NCBI GenBank assembly: GCA_042854365.1
Contig: AP031437.1
Span: forward strand, 2,542,001 to 2,606,000
Length of the DNA stretch: 64,000 nucleotides
DNA from: Anaeromassilibacillus sp001305115
GTDB lineage: Bacteria; Bacillota; Clostridia; Oscillospirales; Acutalibacteraceae
Direction of reading: 5' to 3'
Shown here piece by piece: positions 45,211 to 54,369 of this stretch. The notes beneath the pieces were generated by a model. The model was not told the DNA's origin. It did no database searches and saw only the letters and a program-made list of their open reading frames with translations. Position 1 is the stretch's first letter. Every line of letters starts with the position of its first letter. A program made the translations under genes and the position numbers.

Positions 45211-45309
45211 AATCAGGCACCCCCTTTCCCTTACCTATATAGTAAAGGTTGGTAGAAAAATGTGGGGATTCCGTGAAGTATTTCGACGCATTCTTTAAAA
45301 AAGAAATAG

Positions 45310-45348
45310 AAAAAGCGAAAACCGGGTTAAACCCGGTTCTCGCTTTTT
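45310..45348. terminator. Orphan hairpin with A/T flanks in a divergent intergenic region
   Basis: AAAAAGCGAAAACCGGGTT (45310-45328) pairs with its near complement at 45330-45348, with a single mismatch and a tiny loop. It looks like a bidirectional terminator, yet the genes on both sides point away from it. It could end a small RNA or attenuate a leader. Confidence 0.6.
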
Positions 45349-45814
45349 GGGGAGGAGTTGTATTGAAAAGGCGTGACAATCCTTGCCACGAGACTTATAA
45401 GCACAGTTTGTTTCATTTGTTTTCCTTTTTCTGGTTCCCATTATAATCCTAGGAATTGCCCCTGTCAACGAAAGAAAGCCCTCTCTAACTAGAATCTCTG
45501 TTTTGGACAAAACGAAGATTTTCAAAACACAATTTTAGTGAACATATCCACAGTTGTTTCGAAGCATTTCGTAAATATTCTGAGTTTATACGATCATAGT
45601 ATGTATTTACTCAAAAACGACACGTTTTGGAGTCCCTTTGCCATTTTTCCTAGTAAAGCAATAAATCATATAGTTCCCCTGAGCGGGACTCTTCAAATAG
45701 GGCAAAAAGCTGTCGGCTTTTTTGGCAAACTGTGGTACAATAAACACAACGATTTGTATCAAACGGTGTTGTATATTTCACCGTCGCATTGACAAAGGAG
45801 TTTTTAAATCCAAA

Positions 45815-47458
45815 ATGACTAGTCTAAAAAAGAATGATCTTGTTGAGATTTCAATCACCGGATATACTGCGGAAGGAAGTGGAATTGGCCGCTGGAATGG
45901 TATGGCAGTTTTTATCCCCCTGACAGCGGTCGGAGATACCGTAGAGGCGCGTATTCTCAAAGTCGCTAAGACCCATGCCTTTGGAAAAATGGAGCATATC
46001 CTGATTCCTTCTTCTGCCCGAATACAATCCGACTGCCCGCAATTTCAAAAGTGTGGGGGCTGTGTCTTCCGCCACATTCATTATGCGGAAGAACTCCGTG
46101 CTAAAGAACAGCGTGTACGGGATGCAATCGAACGCATTGGAGGATTTCAAAATATTCTCATCCATCCGATTCTTGGTGCTGAACAGCCGGATGGATATCG
46201 GAATAAAGCGCAGATTCCCATCGGCAGGACGCCGGATGGAGAGCTAACCATGGGATTCTATGCGAATCATAGTCATCGCATTATCAACTGTGCATACTGT
46301 CAATTGCAGCCTCCTTCTTTTCAAGCCGCTATGGATGCCTTCCGTACCTGGGCTGCTCTGAGTGGCGATGAACCTTACAATGAAGCAACCGGAAAGGGGC
46401 GCTTACGTCACCTTTATCTTCGCCAGGCTGAGGCTACCGGCGAGGAGATGGTTTGTGTGGTGGTCAATGGGAACGGAGTGCATAAGGAAGATATTCTTGT
46501 GCGTCTTTTACGAGAAAGGATACCTGGTCTAAAAAGCGTGATGATCAATACCAATCGCGAGAGGACGAATGTGGTTTTGGGTAAGAAAAACCGCGTCGTT
46601 TGGGGACAAGATTACATTACAGACCGTCTGTGTGGTCTGGACTTTCATATTTCACCACTCTCTTTCTATCAAGTCAACCGCACGCAGGCAGAACGCTTGT
46701 ATCGACAGGCGGCAGTTTACGCAGGTTTGACTGGACACGAAACGCTGCTAGACCTTTACTGCGGGACCGGGACCATTGGCCTTTCAATGGCTGCACAGGC
46801 GAAGCGTGTAATCGGTGTAGAGGTTGTCCCCTCTGCGGTTGAAGATGCGCGTAAAAATGCGGAGCGCAATCATATCACCAATGCAGAATTCTTTTGCATG
46901 GATGCAGCAGAAGCTGCATCCATGTTAAGACAACGCGGAGAATATCCGGATGTCGTCATTCTCGACCCTCCACGCAAGGGCTGTTCTGGGGAATTGTTGC
47001 GTACCGTAGTGCAAATGTCACCAAAACGGATTGTCTATGTCTCCTGTGATCCTGCTACCTTAGCGCGTGATCTGCGTATTTTAGCCGATTTACATTATAT
47101 CCCCCAAGAACTCACACCCGTAGACATGTTTCCTAGGACAGCACATGTCGAGACGGTTGTTTTGCTTTCCAAGGGAGAAATCGACTCAAAGAAGGTGCGG
47201 GTGGAGTTCTCGCTGGAAGATATGGATATGTCCGGCTTCCAGAAGGGCGCGACTTATGAACAGATCAAGGCGTATGTGTTGGAGCATACCGGTTTGAAGG
47301 TATCTTCCCTGTACATCTCACAGATAAAGCGCAAGTGCGGGCTGGATGTGGGGCAAAATTATAACCTGTCAAAGAAGGAAGATGCCAAAGTGCCAAAATG
47401 TCCGCCGGAGAAGGAAGCGGCGATCAGGGATGCGTTGAAATATTTTCAGATGATTTAA
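45815..47458 (+). CDS. 23S rRNA (uracil-5-)-methyltransferase, RlmCD type, with a tail from the mobile element
   Basis: This 547-residue protein is a TRAM-domain RlmCD/RumA enzyme: TRAM near residues 5-60, iron-sulfur motif CPQFQKCGGC with a later INCAYC, SAM loop LLDLYCGTGTIGLS, DPPRKGCSG and nucleophile YVSCDPATLARDL. The native enzyme would end soon after AHVETV. Here a tail of about 95 residues follows (EFSLEDMDMSGFQKGATYEQ, then VSSLYISQIKRKCG), read from the integrated element. It crosses attL at 47147-47157. Function should survive because the tail lies beyond the catalytic domain. ATG at 45815 has AAAGGAG 14 nt upstream, which is far; no better in-frame start exists. Confidence 0.9.
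   Translation: MTSLKKNDLVEISITGYTAEGSGIGRWNGMAVFIPLTAVGDTVEARILKVAKTHAFGKMEHILIPSSARIQSDCPQFQKCGGCVFRHIHYAEELRAKEQRVRDAIERIGGFQNILIHPILGAEQPDGYRNKAQIPIGRTPDGELTMGFYANHSHRIINCAYCQLQPPSFQAAMDAFRTWAALSGDEPYNEATGKGRLRHLYLRQAEATGEEMVCVVVNGNGVHKEDILVRLLRERIPGLKSVMINTNRERTNVVLGKKNRVVWGQDYITDRLCGLDFHISPLSFYQVNRTQAERLYRQAAVYAGLTGHETLLDLYCGTGTIGLSMAAQAKRVIGVEVVPSAVEDARKNAERNHITNAEFFCMDAAEAASMLRQRGEYPDVVILDPPRKGCSGELLRTVVQMSPKRIVYVSCDPATLARDLRILADLHYIPQELTPVDMFPRTAHVETVVLLSKGEIDSKKVRVEFSLEDMDMSGFQKGATYEQIKAYVLEHTGLKVSSLYISQIKRKCGLDVGQNYNLSKKEDAKVPKCPPEKEAAIRDALKYFQMI
47147..47157. other. attL core
   Basis: GTCGAGACGGT, the left copy of the 11-bp identity, in the codons for Val-Glu-Thr-Val of the methyltransferase. 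The codons after it (up to TCCAAG) also resemble those at attR. Confidence 0.75.
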
Positions 47459-47473
47459 GAGTCTATTGAGCAA

Positions 47474-47508
47474 AAAAGCAGTAAATCAATTTCAGATTTA
47501 CTGCTTTT
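47474..47508 (+). terminator. Terminator after the methyltransferase tail
   Basis: AAAAGCAGTAAATC (47474-47487) pairs with GATTTACTGCTTTT (47495-47508). It lies 16 bp past the stop codon, on the plus strand. Confidence 0.8.
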
Positions 47509-47600
47509 GCTGGCCGGGCCGGTGAGCTACGAGCATTCATGACTTTTTGATAACTTGTTCCATACTGATATATTAAGCGGAAAGTTGTGGCCCTGTATTT

Positions 47601-47885
47601 TCAGAGGGAAACGAATGCTCCTTGAATATATCCCACAAAATATGCCATCGCTATACTCAGTGCAATGCAACATATACATAGTATTTCAGCAATTACCTTT
47701 TTTTCGATTATTTCATTTATGGACTTTCCGTAATCAATAGTAGACCATACCATTGAAAGCAAAAATAGAATTGAAATCCATTGAGTATGAAATGATAGTC
47801 CCATGCTAACAAATACATAGTTTGAGATGATGTAAAAAGCGCTTCTGACTACAACTTCTGTCACTTTTACAATCCGATTTCTCAT
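47601..47885 (-). CDS. Small three-helix membrane protein (element cargo)
   Basis: A 94-residue protein with about three membrane helices (AFYIISNYVFVSMGL, WISILFLLSMVW, ILCICCIALSIAMAYFVGY). I do not recognise a family. ATG at 47885 has GGGAG 6 nt upstream; the frame stays open 13 codons further. It lies downstream of the lipoprotein gene on the same strand, 161 bp away, and may belong to the PadR-controlled cargo. Confidence 0.65.
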   Translation of the reverse strand: MRNRIVKVTEVVVRSAFYIISNYVFVSMGLSFHTQWISILFLLSMVWSTIDYGKSINEIIEKKVIAEILCICCIALSIAMAYFVGYIQGAFVSL

Positions 47886-48046
47886 AGAATTCTCCCTCTC
47901 TGATAATACTGGGGGCGGCAGCACTCCTTGCTGTCGCCCCTTGATTGCCTATCTGCAAAGGCGGGCGGGGCTGTCAACGGCGGCGCTTGCGCCGTTCATC
48001 TTGACCGTTGACTGGCTCGGCTGGCTTTGCTATTCCGTGATCTCTT

Positions 48047-48490
48047 TCAGTTATTGTCAAAGGAAATGTAGATAGTTAGACTATTGGGTATGTAGCTGAC
48101 ACTTAACCACTTTTCGTCGTTTGATAAAAGTGTCCCGATAGAAACATAGTTTTCTCCCTCGATTTCCTCTGACACATTTTCAATTACGGAAAAGCCTTCT
48201 TGGTTCAAAAGCTCCATATACTCGTTATAGTCGTTTTCGCTAATACCGGTAAGGTTGATATTACAATTCTCATGTTCTGTATCAAGTGTAGCCCATGCAA
48301 CCGTACCAGGCGCAACAGGAAGCCCCTCTGTGTACTCATTCTCAGGCCAAACACCCTCGTCCAATTTTGTAACACTATTAGATTGCGTATTGTTCTCATT
48401 GCTTGTCGGTGTAGATGAGGTATTTTGATTAGAACACGCAGCCAAAAAAATCATAATCATGATTGTGAATACAGAAATATATTTCTTCAT
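48047..48490 (-). CDS. Small lipoprotein (element cargo)
   Basis: The 147-residue protein has a lipoprotein signal with the lipobox FLAACSN (Cys at about 20), a Ser/Asn/Thr-rich spacer and a compact domain with LTGISENDYNEYMELL and YIPNSLTIYISFDNN. It looks like a small surface-exposed alpha/beta domain of unknown function. It is 3 bp after the HAAS-domain gene, so it is in one operon with padR. AGGAGG precedes the ATG. Confidence 0.8.
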   Translation of the reverse strand: MKKYISVFTIMIMIFLAACSNQNTSSTPTSNENNTQSNSVTKLDEGVWPENEYTEGLPVAPGTVAWATLDTEHENCNINLTGISENDYNEYMELLNQEGFSVIENVSEEIEGENYVSIGTLLSNDEKWLSVSYIPNSLTIYISFDNN

Positions 48491-48493
48491 TGG

Positions 48494-48952
48494 TTACCTC
48501 CTGTTTTTGTGTATGGTTCGGATAATTAACAAAAGAGCAATAGCTGTTGCTGCAAACCCAATAGCCAAAAGGATTTGCGAAATATCAAAGGCAAACGCGC
48601 CCTCAATCTGTATATTTGTTGTCGCGTCGGCTTGTCCGATTGCTCCTTCTGGTACTTTTCCTGATTGTGTAACAGCATATACCGAAAAGGCAGCAGCCGC
48701 GATAACAAGCGCAGCAAGAGTAGAAATGATACCGTTCCTTTTTTTCGATTTGGTGTTATCAATGCCAAACTGTTCTGCGGTGCTGTCTGCAAATTCTTTT
48801 GGCGTCCCCAAACGCTGGATAATCTGCTGCTCTGTTTCTCCATGCTCCATAGCAGACGCAAAAACTTCATTCAAGTCACGTACAACCTCTTTTTTCATTT
48901 TGCGTGGTAAAGATAGTTCCTTTTCAACCTGTTTGATATATTGTTCTTTCAT
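48494..48952 (-). CDS. HAAS-domain (DUF1700-like) membrane protein
   Basis: The 152-residue protein has an N-terminal helical HAAS-type region (QVEKELSLPRKMKKEVVRDL, then QQIIQRLGTPKEFA) followed by two membrane helices (about 73-93 and 120-143). HAAS proteins are commonly encoded next to PadR regulators and are thought to modulate them or sense the membrane; the mechanism is not established. Its ATG overlaps the padR stop (ATGA). Confidence 0.82.
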   Translation of the reverse strand: MKEQYIKQVEKELSLPRKMKKEVVRDLNEVFASAMEHGETEQQIIQRLGTPKEFADSTAEQFGIDNTKSKKRNGIISTLAALVIAAAAFSVYAVTQSGKVPEGAIGQADATTNIQIEGAFAFDISQILLAIGFAATAIALLLIIRTIHKNRR

Positions 48953-49308
48953 TTGGATACCCTCGCTTGTTGATAACTTTCTATAAAGCCGTTTACGCAG
49001 TTTTCATAGCTTGACCAAAATAAGATTAGTTCATCAAGTACATTCCTGCCTTTATCCGTTAAAGAATAATACTTTTTTGAGCCGCCATTTGCCGCAGCCG
49101 GAGCCAATCGGCATTTGATTAGTTCTGCTTCCTGCAAACGATACAAAATGGGGTAAATGGTTCCCTCTTTCGCATATCCCAAAACAGACGCACTATTGTT
49201 CAATTCAGTTATAATTTCATATCCATAAGTTTCCTTGCGTCCGATTAGGCATAAAAGTATCATTTCCAGAGAGCCTTTTTTGAATTGCTGGACATATTTG
49301 TTATTCAT
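48949..49308 (-). CDS. PadR family transcriptional regulator
   Basis: A 119-residue winged-helix PadR regulator: LEMILLCLIGRKETYGYEI, EGTIYPILYRLQEAELI and the wing GGSKKYYSLTDKG. It heads the operon padR-HAAS-lipoprotein. PadR proteins usually repress their own operon until a ligand or membrane signal is sensed. AGAGAGGCGACGAT precedes the ATG. Confidence 0.92.
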   Translation of the reverse strand: MNNKYVQQFKKGSLEMILLCLIGRKETYGYEIITELNNSASVLGYAKEGTIYPILYRLQEAELIKCRLAPAAANGGSKKYYSLTDKGRNVLDELILFWSSYENCVNGFIESYQQARVSK

Positions 49309-49870
49309 ATCGTCGCCTCTCTTTAGCTTTGCTATTTAGGCTCACTAAGTAGCAACTATATTATATCTCTTCCGAAGTATCAGAGTCAATAGGCTTAACG
49401 AAAAAGTTACAAGATGTCTGTGTAAGGTAATGACAGAATAGCGGTGTGCTGGCGAACTATGCTTTATTTTGTTTTTTATCTAAATCATTCAATAGGGCGG
49501 TAGCATCCCTATTGGCAAGGGGATTCCAAAAGGGAACAGCGTTCTCCTTTGTCTGGGGTGTTCAGAGGGGATAGTGTTCCCCTTTGACCGGAAGAATCCA
49601 AAGAAACCGGCGGTTTCGTGGCACACGATTTTCCGTAGGAAAGTCTAGTGTGTTATACCTTTGTGGAGCAGATGGCAGCCGGAATTGTAGCACACCCTGA
49701 AAAGTGTGGCCACAGTTGCGGCGTTCTGGCGGGAAAGGTTGCCCCTTGCGGGGCAGCATAAGCGACAGAAAAAGGCTGGCAGGCGGTGCGGGCAAGCACT
49801 GTCTGTCAGCCGTGTCATTTGCGGAACAAAGGTATATCAAAGCCCCCGTCAGCCGCTGCTTCCCATCGTA
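49309..49870. other. Non-coding region with repeats, candidate oriT
   Basis: About 560 bp without a supported gene; the frames at 49562-49840 and 49706-50158 look spurious. It contains two hairpin-like segments (AAAGGGAAC-AGC-GTTCTCCTTT at about 49529-49550, and AGGGGATAGTGTTCCCCT near 49567) and the inverted pair TATACCTTTG (49654-49663) and CAAAGGTATA (49827-49836). Confidence 0.45.
49654..49836. other. Candidate origin of transfer
   Basis: An inverted 10-bp pair encloses 163 bp that hold further short repeats (GTAGCACACC, GTGTGGCCACAG). The relaxase gene is about 4.5 kb away, so this is a weak guess based on repeats and on the lack of genes. Confidence 0.25.
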
Positions 49871-50533
49871 TCAGAACCACCACGGCAGCTTTCCGCGCAG
49901 GCTGTCCATCGCCTCGCCCTCCACCTTCTTTGTCCGGCTCTCGCTGAGATGGAAATGGAGCGCCGCGCCGATCAGCGGGTGCTCGATTCCATCGGTAAAG
50001 CCATAGCGGTACAGCAGATAGGTCTGCTCTCTGGCTGTCAGCTTGTCCAGCGCCGCATACAATTCTATCAGCTGCTCTTTTTGGATATAGATTTGCTCCG
50101 GCGTTTGGGTGTGAGGGTCGGCTATGGCTTCGATCCGCAGCATCCGTTCATCCTCTGAGAGAACGTCATCCAGATATACTCTCTGGAAGCCGGGGCCGTC
50201 TTTCTTATCCGCCATCCGTTGCTCAAATAAACCGAGGGCGGCGCGGATGCAGTCCGTCATGGCGTTGCGGAGCGCCGGTGCTGCATAGGTCAGAAATTTC
50301 ATGCCCCGTCCGGCATCAAACAAAGGGATCGCGTTCAGCAGGCCGATACTTCCCTCCTGCATCAAATCATCCAAATCAATTCCAATATCATTTTCATCCA
50401 GCCCCATGTTTCGGTATTGCTCCAGCGCAATTTTTCGGATGAATCCCAGATTCTTTTCCAGCAGAATGTCACGGGCAGCCGTATCCCCTTTCTGTGCCAG
50501 TCTGCACAGCTGCTCATTGCTCCGGGTCGGCAT
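49871..50533 (-). CDS. Sigma-70 family sigma-like factor of the element
   Basis: The 220-residue protein has region 2 features (LVEKN-like LLEKNLGFIRKIA, DLDDLMQEGSIGLLNAIPLFD, GMKFLTYAAPALRNAMTD) and a region 4-like end (LTAREQTYLLYRYGF, then a helix-turn-helix with HLSESRTKKVEGEAM). It may direct RNA polymerase to element promoters. It overlaps the XRE gene by 20 bp and is downstream of it. AGGAG precedes the ATG. Confidence 0.85.
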   Translation of the reverse strand: MPTRSNEQLCRLAQKGDTAARDILLEKNLGFIRKIALEQYRNMGLDENDIGIDLDDLMQEGSIGLLNAIPLFDAGRGMKFLTYAAPALRNAMTDCIRAALGLFEQRMADKKDGPGFQRVYLDDVLSEDERMLRIEAIADPHTQTPEQIYIQKEQLIELYAALDKLTAREQTYLLYRYGFTDGIEHPLIGAALHFHLSESRTKKVEGEAMDSLRGKLPWWF

Positions 50534-51353
50534 TTTGCTTCTCCTGCGCGTGGTCTAAGGTGGATTGGAGAAATTCCGTCAGCGCCTGACCGAACTTGTC
50601 TAATGCTTCCTTTTGCACACCGTCCATCCCCGCTGCGCTCTGGGTGACGGCGGCGGAAATCATTTCGGGCGTGATGGTCGGAGTATGAACATCCGCCCCT
50701 TTGGTGAGTTCGGTAAACATCTGCTGAGTGATGCCCTTGGTCAAGGACTGCGCTGCTGTGAAATCGTTGCCGATCTCTTTCTTCACTTCCCGCAGCGCCG
50801 CCATAAATGTGTTCTGTATCATCGTCAGGTCTGCCTGATATACGGGAACTTTCTGCCGGTTGACAGTTCTGGCCGCCTGCACCGCAGCGTCTGTTTTATT
50901 GTTTCGGCGCAGCATGGCGCTGAGAGTAGTAAGCATCTGGTTCTGTCCGGCGAAACCGGCGGCCAGCGTATCGTCAAAATATTGCTCAATCATATAGGTG
51001 ACTTCTGCAAAGCGAGGGCTTTCCAAAAGGCGGTTGACGATCTCTGCATTGGCTTTTCCGGTGTACAGATTCCGCGCCGCCTGCACCGACAGGCCCAGTT
51101 CTTCAATATCAAAATTTGTCCGGTCGGGCGTGTTGACTTCCCCCAGCAGGAAATCTGTGGAGACTTCAAACACTTTCGCAATGCGGAGCAAATGTTCTGT
51201 GCTGATCTTATCAGTCTTACCGCTGACAAACCGGCTGATGGCGCTCTCGGTGCTGCCGATGCGGGTCGCCAGCTGTGCCTGGGTAATTTTATGTTCCTTC
51301 ATAAGCTCCTGCATCCGCTGCCGGATATTGCCGGGCAGATAGGCTCCCTCCAT
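50514..51353 (-). CDS. XRE-type helix-turn-helix regulator of the element
   Basis: The 279-residue protein has an N-terminal HTH (MKEHKITQAQLATRIGSTESAISRFVSG) and a long helical C-terminal region with no known family. It probably controls the element's replication and transfer genes. ATG at 51353 fits GAGAGGT with 7 nt; a GTG three codons earlier is the alternative. It is divergent from the primase gene (234 bp). Confidence 0.85.
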   Translation of the reverse strand: MEGAYLPGNIRQRMQELMKEHKITQAQLATRIGSTESAISRFVSGKTDKISTEHLLRIAKVFEVSTDFLLGEVNTPDRTNFDIEELGLSVQAARNLYTGKANAEIVNRLLESPRFAEVTYMIEQYFDDTLAAGFAGQNQMLTTLSAMLRRNNKTDAAVQAARTVNRQKVPVYQADLTMIQNTFMAALREVKKEIGNDFTAAQSLTKGITQQMFTELTKGADVHTPTITPEMISAAVTQSAAGMDGVQKEALDKFGQALTEFLQSTLDHAQEKQNADPEQ

Positions 51354-51586
51354 GTGACGCACCTCTCTTCTGAAAACTCTCTTTATCCATTATACCTGAT
51401 AAAACCAGCGCGGGCAAATGCTTTCCGCTGGCTTCGCCGCTCTGAGGTCTTGCATTTTTGCAAGATTTCAGGGCGGCGTTTTTTCATTTCTTGCACTTTT
51501 AGCGGATTTTTCGGTTTATAGGCTTTTTCCCCGTATATTCAGGCAGACGGGCAGATACCGTCAATAAATAATGGAGGACAAAGCCT

Positions 51587-52207
51587 ATGAATTTATTTGA
51601 AACTGTAAAATCCGCTGTCACCGTGAAGCAGGCCGCCGAATACTACGGCTGTAAGGTCAACCGGGGCGATATGATCTGCTGCCCCTTCCACGATGACCGG
51701 CATCCCAGCATGAAGCTGAACAGGGATTATTTCTATTGCTTTGGCTGCGGGGCTACCGGGGATGTGATCGATTTTGTGGCGCGGCTGTTCGGCCTGAGCA
51801 GCTACGAGGCCGCAAAGAAGCTGGCCTATGACTTTGGCATCGATCCGGACAAGCCCCCGGCAGCGATGGCTTTGAAAAAGCCCTATCCGCTGGCGCAGGC
51901 TTTCCGCAACGATGAGATACACTGCCAGCGGGTGCTCTGCGATTATCTGCATCTGCTGGAACGCTGGAAGGTCGAATATGCCCCGCAATCGCCGGAGGAT
52001 GAACTGGATGACCGCTTTGTGGAAGCCTGTCATATGATCGAGTATGTAAATGATTTGTTGGACGTTCTCATGTTTGCGGAACTGAAGCAGCGTGTGAAAG
52101 CGGTGGATATGCTGCTGAAGGACGGCACTATCACCGCGCTGGAGCAGCGGCTCAGACGTCTGGAAAAGGAGGTGCAGCACCATGGCGAAGAACGAGCAAT
52201 CGCGTGA
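51587..52207 (+). CDS. CHC2 zinc-finger DNA primase-like protein
   Basis: The 206-residue protein has the DnaG-type zinc site: YYGCKVNRGDMICCPFHDD and YFYCFGCGATGDVIDF, with VARLFGLSSYEAAKKLAYDFGI next. The Toprim catalytic domain of DnaG is missing, so it may recruit template rather than polymerise. The C-terminal part is helical. It overlaps the helicase gene by 26 bp. AATGGAGGACAAAGCCT precedes the ATG. Confidence 0.9.
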   Translation: MNLFETVKSAVTVKQAAEYYGCKVNRGDMICCPFHDDRHPSMKLNRDYFYCFGCGATGDVIDFVARLFGLSSYEAAKKLAYDFGIDPDKPPAAMALKKPYPLAQAFRNDEIHCQRVLCDYLHLLERWKVEYAPQSPEDELDDRFVEACHMIEYVNDLLDVLMFAELKQRVKAVDMLLKDGTITALEQRLRRLEKEVQHHGEERAIA

Positions 52208-53555
52208 GGCCAACCAGCCCATCTGGTTTGACGGCAAGAGTATCAATGAAGCCCTGTTTTGTGATGATTTTCTCGGCAGACACAAAATCATCTACACAAA
52301 CGGGGCTTTTTTCACGCCTGATGGCCGCGTGACCGATGAGCTGCCACTGCGTGGAGAAATTTTTGAGGAACTGAAATGCTGCGCGGTCAGCAATATCCCC
52401 CGCAAAATCAGCAATATCGTGGAGCTGATGAAGCTGGCGGCGCTGGTAGAGGATTTCCCGCCGGAGGCTGACCGCATTCATCTGGCAAACGGCACGTTGT
52501 TTCTGGATGGCTCCTTTACGGAGGGAAAACCGGACATCGTGCGTTGCCGCCTGCCGGTGGCCTATAATCCCGATGCGCCCACGCCGACCCGCTGGCTGGC
52601 TTTTCTGGATGGGCTTCTTTACCCGGAGGACATTCCCACTTTGCAGGAATATATCGGCTACTGCCTGATCCCCAGCAACAAGGGACAGCGCATGATGGTC
52701 ATTAAGGGCAATGGCGGCGAGGGTAAGAGCCAGATCGGCGCGGTGCTGTCCGCCCTGTTCGGCAGCAACATGAAGGACGGCAGCATCGGCAAAATTTCCG
52801 AGAACCGTTTTGCTCGCGCTGATCTGGAACACATTCTGCTGTGTGTGGATGACGATATGCGGATGGAGGCCCTGCGTCAGACCAACTATGTCAAATCTAT
52901 CGTCACCGCCCAGGGCAAGATGGACTTGGAGCGCAAGGGCAAGCAGAGTTATCAGGGATGGATGTGCGCCCGGCTGCTGGCATTCAGCAATGGCGACTTG
53001 CAGGCTCTCTTTGACCGCAGTGATGGCTTTTATCGGCGGCAGTTGGTGCTGACCGCCAAAGAGAAACCTGCCGACCGTGTGGATGATCCCGACCTGGCAG
53101 AGAAGATGAAGGCCGAGGTGGAGGGCATTCTGCTGTGGGCTTTTGCGGGATTGCAGCGGTTGGTAGCGAACAACTTCAAGTTCACCGAGAGCCAGCGCAC
53201 CAAAGAGAACCGGGAGGCCGTCAAGCGGGACAACAATAACGTGTTTGATTTTCTGGAATCCGAGGGCTATATCCGGCTGAAAGCGGATGCGTCCATCAGT
53301 TCAAAGGATTGCTACGACATTTACCGGATGTGGTGCGAGGAAAATAGCCTGACTGCACTCAAACGCCGCAGCTTCAGCGATGCGCTGGTGGCAGCCTGCG
53401 GTAAGTACAATCTGGAACACTGCAACACGATTACCAATTCGGCAGGACGCCGGGTATGGGGCTTTATGGGGATCGAGGCAGTGGCAAGGCCGCATATAAA
53501 CGAGTTTACGGACGCTTCACAGTGTACGTACGTACCGGAAGACTGGCGGGATTGA
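52182..53555 (+). CDS. Phage/plasmid primase-helicase, D5/P4 type (SF3)
   Basis: A 457-residue protein with an N-terminal D5_N-like region (TRWLAFLDGLLYPEDI, LQEYIGYCLIPSNKGQRMM) and an SF3 ATPase. Walker A is VIKGNGGEGKSQIGAV (about 171-186), Walker B is HILLCVDDDM, and sensor 1 is LLAFSNGDLQ. A winged-helix segment ends it. With the CHC2 protein it probably starts replication of the excised circle. AAGGAGGTG precedes the ATG. Confidence 0.92.
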   Translation: MAKNEQSREANQPIWFDGKSINEALFCDDFLGRHKIIYTNGAFFTPDGRVTDELPLRGEIFEELKCCAVSNIPRKISNIVELMKLAALVEDFPPEADRIHLANGTLFLDGSFTEGKPDIVRCRLPVAYNPDAPTPTRWLAFLDGLLYPEDIPTLQEYIGYCLIPSNKGQRMMVIKGNGGEGKSQIGAVLSALFGSNMKDGSIGKISENRFARADLEHILLCVDDDMRMEALRQTNYVKSIVTAQGKMDLERKGKQSYQGWMCARLLAFSNGDLQALFDRSDGFYRRQLVLTAKEKPADRVDDPDLAEKMKAEVEGILLWAFAGLQRLVANNFKFTESQRTKENREAVKRDNNNVFDFLESEGYIRLKADASISSKDCYDIYRMWCEENSLTALKRRSFSDALVAACGKYNLEHCNTITNSAGRRVWGFMGIEAVARPHINEFTDASQCTYVPEDWRD

Positions 53556-54148
53556 TTTCCGATCTGGTCGCCGGTACGTATGTACGCAGCGATTGACCCT
53601 GTTACCTCATATATTGTAGAGGCGCTTCATTTGGATAAAGTGGTCGTGCCCATTTTGGGTACACCTATTTTGATGTGTAAAAGTGGTTATGGATATTTTG
53701 TCCACCACCAGAACCGTGAAATTCTTCGCGCTTTTGTGCTGTGAAATAGGTGTGGTCATTTTGACCACACCTGAAGCGGTCAGTAAAAGCGGTGATTTTG
53801 CAGGCATATTTTAGAGCAATCTCAAAACAGCGAAATGTTTCTCTTTTATCCGTATACAGTTCGCCGGATGGCGGCTCACGGAACGACGTACAGATTGCAG
53901 CATTTTGTGACAATACAGCCCGAACAGTGAAAAGTCCCGCATTTCTGTAAAGTCGAATATTCCGCCGTTGACCAACGATACGCAGGGAATCATTTCTATC
54001 GCAAAACAGCATTTGCACAAATTTCACCATTGACCAAAGCCGGTGCGCTCCCCAGCGTAGCCGGTTCTTTTTATGACGCAACCGAAAATCATGTTTTATC
54101 TATCAAGTGACAAAGGGCTTCACTTGCGAAAATGGAGGAATATATTTT
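53556..54148. other. Non-coding region with palindromes, candidate replication origin
   Basis: No gene is supported in these 590 bp; the minus-strand frames (53607-53807, 53665-54081) lack start signals. A perfect 11-3-11 palindrome AGGTGTGGTCA-TTT-TGACCACACCT lies at 53748-53772, with partial repeats of CATTTTG/ATTTTG plus GGTACACC or GTGTG at 53640-53800. The position just after the helicase gene fits an origin or an origin of transfer. Confidence 0.4.
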
Positions 54149-54367
54149 ATGAAGTCAAGTATCCGAAACGAAATCAAGGCGCAGATCATCCGCGCCGGTT
54201 ACACCATGCAGGAAGTCGTTGACCAGCTGCACGATGAGTATGGGTGGAGCGACAGCGTATCCAATCTTTCCGGAAAATTGCAGCGGGAATCGCTGCGGTA
54301 TCGGGAGGCCGTGGAGTTGGCTGACGTGCTGGGATATGACATTGTCTGGCAGAAACGGAGGGATTGA
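54149..54367 (+). CDS. Small helix-turn-helix-like protein upstream of the relaxase
   Basis: A 72-residue protein (MKSSIRNEIKAQIIRAGYT...) that looks like a compact HTH: IIRAGYTMQEVVDQL, then SVSNLSGKLQRESLRYREAVELADVLGYDI, which resembles small XRE-like proteins. I do not assign a family. It ends 2 bp before the relaxase start, so it is probably co-translated and may regulate transfer. The frame extends upstream to 54107, but GGAGG at about 54133 supports the ATG at 54149. Confidence 0.75.
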   Translation: MKSSIRNEIKAQIIRAGYTMQEVVDQLHDEYGWSDSVSNLSGKLQRESLRYREAVELADVLGYDIVWQKRRD

Positions 54368-54369
54368 GT

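Noticed and set aside
49706..50158. 150-codon plus-strand frame in the element
   Set aside because: It runs into the sigma-like gene on the other strand and shows no family features.
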